Made by a program: the position numbers and the translations under genes. 64,000 bases of DNA. It comes from Corbicula japonica (Eukaryota > Mollusca > Bivalvia > Venerida > Cyrenidae). The stretch covers positions 9,599,374 through 9,663,373 of the forward strand of contig JAZAYU010000001.1 in assembly GCA_038501625.1 (NCBI GenBank). The letters run 5' to 3'. The stretch's first letter is position 1; every line of letters starts with the position of its first letter. The notes below the pieces were generated by a model, which saw nothing but the letters and a program-made list of their open reading frames with translations, did no database searches and was not told where the DNA came from. Of the stretch, positions 24,301 through 36,300 are shown piece by piece.

Positions 24301-27300
24301 CATTTATAAATTCTTAATATGAATAATTTAGTTAAGTTCAGTGCCTAAGGTTTTAAAACTGAGCATGGAAACCAGTCTCAAATATCAATCATCTGACTGG
24401 TCGCCATTTCAGCCAATCAGATGCTTGAGATTTGAGACTGGTTTCTAATCTCAGTTTTATAACCTAGGCACCAGATGAGATCCCTAAATAAGTTGCAAAG
24501 TTATACTCCTGAAACTAGGAATTTTCACACATTTTGACTTTAGAGCTTTATTTGACCTTGGTCTTTGATGAAAGGCCATGGCTCTTGGAAAAAACACTCT
24601 GTCCCACCGAACTGAACATCTTTTTAAAGTTTGGCTTAGGTTCTTTTGCTCCGGAAATTAATGTTTGGGCATATTTTGACCTTTAAATTCTAAGTGTGGC
24701 CTTGTACTTTCAGGATGCCCATGTTTCTTAGCTAAGTTTGAAGGGTAATGTTTGGTAGGGTAGGAATCTATCTCATGTCAATATAACATCTCTAACATAA
24801 AGGATTATAAATCAAATTACAATCTAAATACTGAAAAGTATGAGCCATACAGAGGTTTCAGTTTTAACTTGAACAGAAATAGTACTGAGATTTTCAAACC
24901 CACCAAACTTTTGTAGAACATGAATGTAGAAAATCGACACATTCGGCTGTAACACCAATGACCGTGCACTAGTAGCATACGCTCCAGGAAGCTGAATCTT
25001 GCAATGGCAAAGTCAGATGCCATGACAGCCTGCATGCCTTCCTGTCCAGATATTCCGATACCAACGTCCGCCATCTGGATCATTGAGACGTCATTGGCAC
25101 CATCACCTGGAAAGGGATTTAACTCTTTACATGCTAGGTTAATGATCTCACTTTCCGTCAACTTGAGCCAGTCCATTCATTGATGGTGTTTTACAGAAAG
25201 CTATAAACTGAATTAATGAGCAGCAACCATTGCAAACCCTGATCAGACTACCCAGATATGCAGGTTTACCTGGGTCTATACCTGTCACAAATCTGACTTA
25301 TGCTGTGCTTATAACTACAAGGGTTAACTCTGTACCTACTTACATTTACCTAAACACTGTTACAGTAATACTTGTGAAACATTTCCTCTATCACTGGTAG
25401 TTTTATTATCCTTATGGTTTTACAATTAACTACAAAGGGGTAATTTAAATCAATTATAAAACCAACATTGGTAAATCAATTATAAAACCATAATTGGTAT
25501 TAACCTACCTGCCTGTGAGTGACAAAAAACATTCACTTATCTATCAGGATAACAGGTTAATGCCATTTTTCAGTCATACTTGTGTGTTGTATTGTTTAAT
25601 GCATAAGTTTTAAATCATTATGAACATAGTTTCTCAATACCTCAAATACAAATAACTTGAACATTACATACCGATTGCCAAAGTCAGCACCTTCAACTCT
25701 TCTCTGGCAAGTTTCACAACTAAACCCTGTAATAACAATGTTTCACAATAATAACTTTCAAAAACAGTGAGATCTGGCTAAACATTTGAATAGTCACCCT
25801 AATATACTGTGGTATCATTTAATTTCGTGGGGACAATTTTTCAGACAAAAGCTGCATATGATAAATTTTGGCAGACATAAATCCTCACAATTGTGTTTTT
25901 CTATTAAGACAAAGTCATAACCGATTCCTCCATATATACGCATTTTTATGCATGAGCCACCAGTCTACATCCATGCCATCTGATCAGGATCTGCACTGGT
26001 CCCATTTTGGTCAGAAATAACATAAGAAATCAAAAAGCGAGAGTTTAGATCCTGATCAGACGGCACTGATGTGCCGGCTGATCTGGATCTAAACTGTTCG
26101 TCCATGCAATTAAGGTGTATCTATGGAGGAAAGGGTTAAATGGTGTACTTTCATTGGGTTTTTAATTTGTGCATTTACGCAAGAAAATGGTTTCTTTGTT
26201 AATTGAAATTAACTTCCAACTGACTTGGCAATTTTCAAGCTTATCCTGGTGGACCATGTTGGAACTGTCAAGATTAAAAAGTTCCAGAAAACCCATAGCA
26301 ATTTAAAGCTTTTCCTTGTTAAGGACGACCCCATAGTAACCTTATAACCTTAAAGTAATGTTGGTGCACCCTAAAACCTGGTTTAAACCCCCAATAGTAA
26401 TTTGTTTTACCACTGACTGTTCCAAGGCAGTAACATGTTTTCTCTTCCTCTCTTCTTTTTCACAGCATGGGGAGGCTGTGTTTTGTGAGCATGTTGATTC
26501 CTGATATGCATATTTCACTTTTCTTATAGGGTTTCCAGATAGAGACTCTTAAGACTTATGGCAATTTCATAATTTTCCTCATTGAATTATACCACATTCC
26601 AACTTTTCTTGGTTTCAGTAGGTCCAAATTATAACTTTTCCTGGAGATTGGGTGAATCCAAACGCAACTTTATAGATATTCCTGAATTGTGTACATCCTA
26701 AAACACCTTTTTATGTAGGTGCTGTCACAGTAGAGGCAATATCATTTAATAGTTAAAGAAGATCACATGTTCCACTTTTGAACAGGTTCAAGACAACTTG
26801 TTAGTTTCTTTTAATAAAATAATTCTATCACAGGAGGGTAATAACCTACATGGGGCCAGTGACTGACTAAACTGTAAGAAAGCACCAAACCAATCTCACT
26901 TAAGTCAAATCTAACCAAATGTGCGATCCAATGATGGACCACAGACACCGTACATAAGTAATAGCAGTTTTCCCTGATTACTATTTTTAGAAATTGTCAA
27001 CACAGGAAGCATGATTTATAACAGGTGCAAAATGATCTGAAGATGTCATTACACAGAAATTAATGCAATACTACATAAACACATATATCTACAGTAAAAT
27101 ATGTCTTACTCAGGCTGTCAACACTTTCCATGGTTTAAAATACTATTTTTACGGTCACCCGATTTACCGAAATCGGCCCAATTACCGAAATCTACCGAAA
27201 TCGACTGGGAATTACCGAAATCGGCTTTATAAATTCACTTTTCCCAGTTATTAATGATTATTTTAATAATATTTATGATCATATAATGAATTTTAATTAA

Positions 27301-30300
27301 TATAAGGATGATTCAAATAAAAAATTTGATTTGAAATTGTAAAAATGACCGTAGGTGTGCGTACTTACATATAACGTTGTATGCCACATACCGAAATCAG
27401 CGGGTAAACTTCCTTTTTTTATCTTAAATATGGCGTAAATCTAAAATAATTTGTTTTAAATCGAAAATATGTTCATGCTGAGATCTTAATACATTTTTAT
27501 TTATTAAATTTTCGTAAAACTTGCTCAAAAAGTAAGCGAGTGAATATCCGAAAGCGGGTTGCAAAGTGATACCAAACTACCGAAAGCGACTTTATGAATT
27601 CATGTTTCCCTGGTTTAAGTGATATCTAATTTATTAATTGTGATAATATAATGAATGTTCATTAAAATGTAGATGTTTAAATTCAGAAATTTCATTTGAA
27701 ATTGTAAAAATGACCTTAGATATGCGTTCTTACATATAACGTCACATACCAAAATCGCACAGAGATTCTGAACGCTAGTTAAACTAACAGAAAAGCGTTC
27801 TCATAAAGTGTATTTTTAATTGTCATTAGAGATTAAATGGTGATTTATTGTTTATTAGCTTAGTTTATTGATTAACCCCAGCACCTAGAATTACGAATTT
27901 TACAATGTACCCCATACCCCCATCTTTATTTTTTGTAAAATTCCCACTGGAAAACATTGAATGAATACTACAAAACAAAGGTTTTTTAATCAAAATTACA
28001 ATTTCTTTATCGATTCACACCAAATGCAGGATGTTAACATGTGTTATTTTAAGTGAAATCCTCTCAAATTATTAGCGGCGGTGCACCTTTTTTTCGGACA
28101 ACCCAGATTTCGGAAGATGTCATTTTTTTCAGTTCGACAAATTAATTAAACTGCTTTATGACATTCCCTGCTCAATTAAAAAAAATCTGAAAGACCGATC
28201 AGTTTTTCACAAACGAACGTCCGGTAAAGAGAGATGTTATTTCAAATTCACAACATTTGCTAAAAAAATGGCTATTTAATGCCAATATCGCATCCCTCAA
28301 TCTCACTGCAATTTTAACAAATGCATCGTTAAATTTTAGTTTAAATGCATCGTAATTCTTTATTAGTTAATTTTAGTTACAGTGCCAAATGTGAAAACAT
28401 ATGAACTGCAATCAAAGATTAAAATAATATGATTTAGATGTCTGGATATTTGGCGGTAAAAAAATATGATGTGCACGAAATGCACGCTTTTTGTTCGCCG
28501 CATACATGATATGACGTACAATCAAACGATAACAATACCACAGACATGCAATGAAAAAGGCTTGATTTGCACGAAAAACACGCTTCTTGCACGCTGCATG
28601 TAGAAAGATTTCGCCGTGGGTGGTAAAATCTGTTTTATTTCTGGTCTAGCAAAGTTACGCATGAATGGCACGCTGAATAGCATTTAATTATTTAACAAAT
28701 GTTACATGAACTTTGAGTCTTGTTTTGAAAATGCACATTTTAAATTAAGACTGTCGCATCCTCGCTTTCAACTTTCAAAAATTAAAAATGAATAATGTAC
28801 GAACTTTTACATCAGATTATACCGGTGGTGATCTTTGACATTTTTACTGCGCTTGTTGTTGTTTTTTTACCTCCCTTGACATTGTCCGATTCTTTTATAC
28901 TGAACAAATATCCAATGTTACTCTTAAAAGTTTATAATTTCATAGTATTACAGCATTGAATTTACATGAGCGTATATTACATTTTGGTTTGAAAAGTTTC
29001 ATTTCTAAACGAACTACTTACCGAATACGCACGCATGTTAAAAAAAAAACAACAACAACAAATAAATCTTACTCAGATATTTAAATTAATGCAGATTGAA
29101 TTGCAATTAATGTTTCTTGAATAGAAAAAGATAGCTTCAGACGCACGTGAGGATACATGACCGAAGATTCTTTTTCTGCTAGCTTTCTGCATCTTTCGGC
29201 GGCACGCTTTCAGATATTCGCTTATTAAATATATGAGCGATCTTTCTAAAAACACAAAAATTTAAGTATTTCGGAGTTTGTATGACTATAATAACTAGAT
29301 GTTTTTTGTGAAAAACGCATGTCTCCCCCCTGCGCCCAGACCCCTGTGACCTTGATCTTTGACCTACTGATCCCATAATCAATAGGGTTCTTCTACTCAA
29401 TAAGGGCTATTACCCTATTTAGTTTGAATGCTCTGGGTCAAGCGGTACTCCAGTAATTGACCGGATACGGTTTTTACTCTTCAAGGCCCCTGTGACCTTG
29501 ACTTTTGACCTATTGACCCCAAAATCAATAGGAGTCCTCTACTCAATAAGGACATCCATCGTATGAAGTTTGAAGGGTCTGGGTAAAATAGAACTCCTGT
29601 TATTGAGTGGAAACGGTTTTCGCTTTTCAGGCTGCTGTGACCTTGACCTTTGACCTACTGACCCCAAATCAACAGGGTTCTTCTAATCAATAATGGCTAT
29701 CACCCTATGAAGTTTGAAGGCTCTGGGTCAAAGGGTACTCGAATTATTGAGCGGAAACGGTTTTCACTCTTCGGGCCCCTGTGACCTTGACCTTTGACCT
29801 ACTGACCCCAAAATCAATAGGGTTCTTCTACTCAATAAGGGCTATCACCCTATGAAGTTTGAAGGCTCTGGGTCAAAGGGTACTCGAGTTATTGAGCAGA
29901 AACGGTTTTCACTCTTCGGGTCACTGTGACCTTGACCTTTGACCTACTGACCCCAAAATCAATAGGGTTCTTCTACTCAATAAGGGCTATCACCCTATGA
30001 AGTTTGAAGGCTCTGCGTCAAAGGGTACTCGAGTTATTGAGCAGAAACGGTTTTCACTCTTCGGGTCACTGTGACCTTGACCTTTGACCTACTGACCCCA
30101 AAATCTATAGGGTTCTTCTACTCAATAAGGGCTATCATCCTATGAAGTTTGAAGGCTCTGGGTCAAAGGGTACTTGAGTTATTGAGCGGAAACGGTTTTC
30201 ACTCTTCAGGTCACTGTGACCTTGACCTTTGACCTACTGACCCCAAAATCATTGGGTTCTTCTACTCAATAAGGGCTATCATCCTATGAAGTTTGAAGGC

Positions 30301-33300
30301 TCTGGGTCAAAGGGTACTCGAGTTATTGAGTGGAAACGGTTTTCACTCTTCAGGTCACTGTGACCTTGACCTTTGACCTACTGACCCCAAAATCAATAGG
30401 GATCTTCTACTCAATAAGGGCTATCACCCTATGAAGTTTGAAGGCTCTGGGTCAAAGGGTACTTGAGTTATTGAGCGGAAACGAAGTGTGACAGACAGAC
30501 AGGCGGACAAGGCAAAAACAATATGTATCCCCCAGAGGGGGTTAGACATAACTATTATTGAATAGTAACAATTTAATTACAGAGTAACGCTAGATATTAG
30601 ATATATAATCATATTTTTGATTTGAATCATCTTTATATTAATTCAAATTCATTTTATAATCACAAATATTCTAAAAATAATCATTAATAAATGGGAAAAA
30701 TGAATTTATAAAGCCGATTTCGGTAATTCCCAGTCAATTTCAGTAGATTTCAGTAATTGGGCCGATTTCGGTAAATCGGGTGATCCCTATTTTTACTTCC
30801 ACTTTTGCAATTTTGTAGGCGACAATCTGATTGGGTCAAAGGGTTAGTGATAAAAGCATGTTTTAGTTACTCATCATCAGATTCTGATAGCGTAGCGGTT
30901 TTCAAGAAATGATTTTAATCAGATTGGCACCATTCAATACCTACCTTTTGTATTGGACTAGATCTACAGCAGATGACTGAGTTACATTTTCCTGCCAACA
31001 TCAAAAACAGCTTCTCGACGTCTTTTTCTAGTGCAAATGCCAACGTTTTGCCATCAATAACGAGACCATACTCCCGTATCTTGGTAGGAGGACTAGCTTC
31101 TGTCTCGGCCGGAGTTTTCTCATCTTTGATAATTTCTTCAAGATGGTACTTCATGAGATCACATGTTGTTTCCTATTAAACAATTTTCCTTTTACTTCAT
31201 ATATACGCATTATATCGCATTTGTGACAAGTGTAAATCCAGATTGGCAAACTCATCCATGCCAACTGATCAGACTCTGCGTTGTTCACTTTTTGGTCAGA
31301 AATATCCGGATGAATGAAAAAGCAAACAGTGCAGATCTTGATCAGACAGCACAGATGTGTCTATACTGGTTGCCCACACTATAAAGGTATCTACATGGAA
31401 GAAAGGGTTATTATACAGTAAAGAAATATCCTGATCCCAAGGTTTTAAAACTGAGAATGGAAACCAGTCTCAAATCTCAAGCATCTGATTGGCTAAAATG
31501 GCGACTGGTTGCCATTTCAGCCAATCAGATGCTTGAGATTTGAGACTGGTTTCTAAGCTCAGGTTTATAACCTTGAGGCCTGGACTTTGGTAATTTGGCA
31601 CTTGTGTCATTTTGTAGATATGTTTCAGCTGTATGTATATATGTATGTGTCTCTAGTTTCAAAATTTCAATCCCCACCCTATCCCAAATTGCCGCTGACC
31701 CATGTACATTTTATAATTGTCTGCCATTTTGCATATTTTGGAAAAAGCATGTAACTGTTAAAGTTTAAGGAAACTGAAAGAACATTAACTAGATTTTGTA
31801 TGTGTGTAATGGGCAAAGCTTTCTTTAAAATTTCAATTGAGCCAGTCCCCTTTATTGTGCAAACTGGTGTTTTGAAGCAATTTTCTGACAAAGCAAAAGC
31901 TGAGATCCTGATCAGGCTGTGTGGATGGCCAGGCTGATCTGGATCTAAGCTTCTTCTGTAAATGTTATTGAACATTCTCCCCGTATTAAACCAGATTCTC
32001 CTCATTCAAACAATTCCCCATAAACAAACAACAACAACTCCATTCAGTACTTCAAAGTACATGTATATTTCACCATCCCAATTACTTAACTAAGCCCTAC
32101 TTAATAAACTTAATCTTAAGTTAACCCATCACTCAATCAACCCCCACCCTCCCCTACCCTTAACACTAGAAACAAAACCTGCCTTATTTTTTCAAATTAA
32201 AGAACAAATACCTTATTTTCTGCATTGACCACTACAAGCTGTTGTTCAGGATTGAACAGCTGTGATGAATAGGCTATCTGGATTGCTGTTTCCTGCTTGT
32301 CACCCGTCAGCACCCAGACCTTGATGCCGGCCATACGCAGGTTGTGGATTGTCTCAGGAACCCCGTCTTGTAGCTTGTCTTCTATACCTGAAACATATCA
32401 CCAGCAAAGGTAATTCACATCCATCAAGAACACAGATGTTCAGACATTTTAACTTCCAAGAATTAAATAGATGCATGTAATTAAGTAACTTAATTAAGTT
32501 AAGAATGGAGCTCTAAATAAAACCTTTATAAAAAAATGTGTTTTGGATCCCATTTTGCAGGTTTACATAGAAATCTTGTAAATACAAAGTGTGAATGTTT
32601 CCCCTGAAGCTTCTCAAAGTCTGGCAGCTTTGAAAATTTACTAGTAAAGTCTGATAATCAGTTTTTAAACCCTTAACCCTTTCCTCCATAGATACGCATT
32701 TTTACACATATGCGACCAGTGTAGATCCAGATCAGCCAGCACATCCNNNNNNNNNNNNNNNNNNNNNNNNNNNNNNNNNNNNNNNNNNNNNNNNNNNNNN
32801 NNNNNNNNNNNNNNNNNNNNNNNNNNNNNNNNNNNNNNNNNNNNNNNNNNNNNNNNNNNNNNNNNNNNNNNNNNNNNNNNNNNNNNNNNNNNNNNNNNNN
32901 NNNNNNNNNNNNNNNNNNNNNNNNNNNNNNNNNNNNNNNNNNNNNNNNNNNNNNNNNNNNNNNNNNNNNNNNNNNNNNNNNNNNNNNNNNNNNNNNNNNN
33001 NNNNNNNNNNNNNNNNNNNNNNNNNNNNNNNNNNNNNNNNNNNNNNNNNNNNNNNNNNNNNNNNNNNNNNNNNNNNNNNNNNNNNNNNNNNNNNNNNNNN
33101 NNNNNNNNNNNNNNNNNNNNNNNNNNNNNNNNNNNNNNNNNNNNNNNNNNNNNNNNNNNNNNNNNNNNNNNNNNNNNNNNNNNNNNNNNNNNNNNNNNNN
33201 NNNNNNNNNNNNNNNNNNNNNNNNNNNNNNNNNNNNNNNNNNNNNNGACATGTGCAAAGCAATATACCCCCGCTTCTTCGAAGGGGGGCATAATAAGGAT

Positions 33301-36300
33301 GATTCAAATAAAAAATTTGATTTGAAATTGTAAAAATGACCGTAGGTGTGCGTACTTACATGTAACGTTGTATGCCACATACCGAAATCAGCGGGTAAAC
33401 TTCCTTTTTTTATCTTAAATATGGCGTAAATCTAAAATAATTTGTTTTAAATCGAAAATATGTTCATGCTGAGATCTTAATACATTTTTATTTATTAAAT
33501 TTTCGTAAAACTTGCTCAAAAAGTAAGCGAGTGAATATCCGAAAGCGGGTTGCAAAGTGATACCAAACTACCGAAAGCGACTTTATGAATTCATGTTTCC
33601 CTGGTTTAAGTGATATCTAATTTATTAATTATGATAATATAATGAATGTTCATTAAAATGTAGATGTTTAAATTCAGAAATTTCATTTGAAATTGTAAAA
33701 ATGACCTTAGATATGCGTTCTTACATATAACGTCACATACCAAAATCGCACAGAGATTCTGAACGCTAGTTAAACTAACAGAAAAGCGTTCTCATAAAGT
33801 GTATTTTTAATTGTCATTAGAGATTAAATGGTGATTTATTGTTTATTAGCTTAGTTTATTGATTAACCCCAGCACCTAGAATTACGAATTTTACAATGTA
33901 CCCCATACCCCCATCTTTATTTTTTGTAAAATTCCCACTGGAAAACATTGAATGAATACTACAAAACAAAGGTTTTTTAATCAAAATTACAATTTCTTTA
34001 TCGATTCACACCAATGCAGGATGTTAACATGTGTTATTTTAAGTGAAATCCTCTCAAATTATTAGCGGCGGTGCACCTTTTTTTCGGACAACCCAGATTT
34101 CGGAAGATGTCATTTTTTCAGTTCCACAAATTAATTAAACTGCTTTATGACATTCCCTGCTCAATTAAAAAAAATCTGAAAGACCGATCAGTTTTTCACA
34201 AACGAACGTCCGGTAAAGAGAGATGTTATTTCAAATTCACAACATTTGCTAAAAAAATGGCTATTTAATGCCAATATCGCATCCCTCAATCTCACTGCAA
34301 TTTTAACAAATGCATCGTTAAATTTTAGGTTAAATGCATCGTAATTCTTTATTAGTTAATTTTAGTTACAGTGCCAAATGTGAAAACATATGAACTGCAA
34401 TCAAAGATTAAAATAATATGATTTAGATGTCTGGATATTTGGCGGTAAAAAAATATGATGTGCACAAAATGCACGCTTTTTGTTCGCCACATACATGATA
34501 TGACGTACAATCAAACGTTAACAATACCACAGACATGCAATGAAAAAAGGCTTGATTTGCACGAAAAACACGCTTCTTGCACGCTGCAAGTAGAAAGATT
34601 TCGCCGTGGGTGGTAAAATCTGTTTTATTTCTGGTCTAGCAACGTTACGCATGAATGGCACGCTGAATAGCATTTAATTATTTAACAAATGTTACATGAA
34701 CTTTGAGTCTTGTTTTGAAAATGCACATTTTAAATTAAGACTGTCGCATCCTCGCTTTTGACTTTCAAAAATTAAAAATGAATAATGTACGAACTTTTAC
34801 ATCAGATTATACCGGTGGTGATCTTTGACATTTTTCCTGCGCTTGTTGTTGTTTTTTTACCTCCCTTGACATTGTCCGATTCTTTTATACTGAACAAATA
34901 TCCAATGTTACTCTTAAAAGTTTATAATTTCATAGTATTACAGCATTGAATTTACATGAGTGTATATTACATTTTGGTTTGAAAAGTTTCATTTCTAAAC
35001 GAACTACTTACCGAATACGCACGCATGTTAAAAAAAAAACAACAACAACAAATAAATCTTACTCAGATATTTAAATTAATGCAGATTGAATTGCAATTAA
35101 TGTTTCTTGAATAGAAAAAGATAGCTTCAGACGCACGTGAGGATACATGACTGGAGATTCTTTTTCTGCTAGCTTTCTGCTTCTTTCGGCAGCACGCTTT
35201 CAGATGTTCGCTTATTAAATATATAAGCGATCTTTCTAAAAACACAAACATTAAAGTATTTCGGAGTTTGTATGACTATAATAACTACAGTCGAATTGCA
35301 ATAACTCGAAACCCGATAACTCGAAATGACGGTTTAACTCGAAGTCGGCCGCCGGTCCCGTCAATTTTCCTTATATATTCAACTAAAAAAAGTTGCGATA
35401 ACTCGAAACACGATAATTCGAAATTCGCGATATCTCGAACATATTAATAAGTCCCTTGAATAGGAATTAAGAACAATTTAATCACGATAACTCGAAGTAC
35501 ATTTACTGACACGGTTTTTCACACCTCCCGCGAGGTTGTTCGAGGTCTATTGTTTATTGCCAACTTGTCAACAAGAGTTGTTAGTGGCACGTCATTGTAA
35601 TTATACGAGTGTGAAGCAAACAATAAGAGTGATTTGTCTCAAATTAGTGTCAAACAAACATTTGGAGTTGTTAATTTTTCTTTCTATAAAACGTCCTTTA
35701 ATTTTCTGAATTCTGTATTCTATAGCTTTCTTCGTCGATCTTTTTGTATATAATCATGAAAATAAAACTGAGAAATAAAATAATTTAAAACATAATTATC
35801 TTGATTTATTGAGCAAACTTTACGACAAACATTTGTTACGTTCATACCGTAAGGTGTTGTAATAATTGCACGTCGTTACTTTCTAAATACTCGCATGCTA
35901 TTCTGGAAAAGTGAAAGTCGCGATAACTCTAAGTTCGCGATAACTCGAAGTAAATCGTCGGTCCCTTGGGACTTCGAGTTATCGCAATTCGACTGTAGAT
36001 GTTTTTTGTGAAAAACGCATGTCTCCCCCTGCGCCCAGACCCCTGTGACCTTGATCTTTGACCTACTGATCCCATAATCAATAGGGTTCTTCTACTCAAT
36101 AAGGGCTATTACCCTATTTAGTTTGAATGCTCTGGGTCAAGCGGTACTCCAGTAATTGACCGGATACGGTTTTTACTCTTCAAGGCCCCTGTGACCTTGA
36201 CTTTTGACCTATTGACCCCAAAATCAATAGGAGTCCTCTACTCAATAAGGACATCCATCGTATGAAGTTTGAAGGGTCTGGGTAAAATAGAACTCCTGTT

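Larger units (their letters stand above)
27302..32746 (-). repeat. Duplicated block, copy 1
   Basis: 5,445 bp nearly identical to 33293-39936, covering most of the Mutator-like element, ATP10 exons w13 and w12, a foldback element and two TTAA MITEs. It ends exactly at the 500-N gap. Differences seen are scattered single bases, small indels and the two insertions and repeat-number change in copy 2. Confidence 0.9.

Noticed and set aside
32665..33380. Long minus-strand open frames of 191-235 codons
   Set aside because: They run through the 500-N gap; almost all codons are undetermined.
34071..34268. 65-codon open frame inside the Mutator-like element
   Set aside because: The equivalent frame in block 1 is shifted by small indels and no domain is recognised, so coding is not supported.
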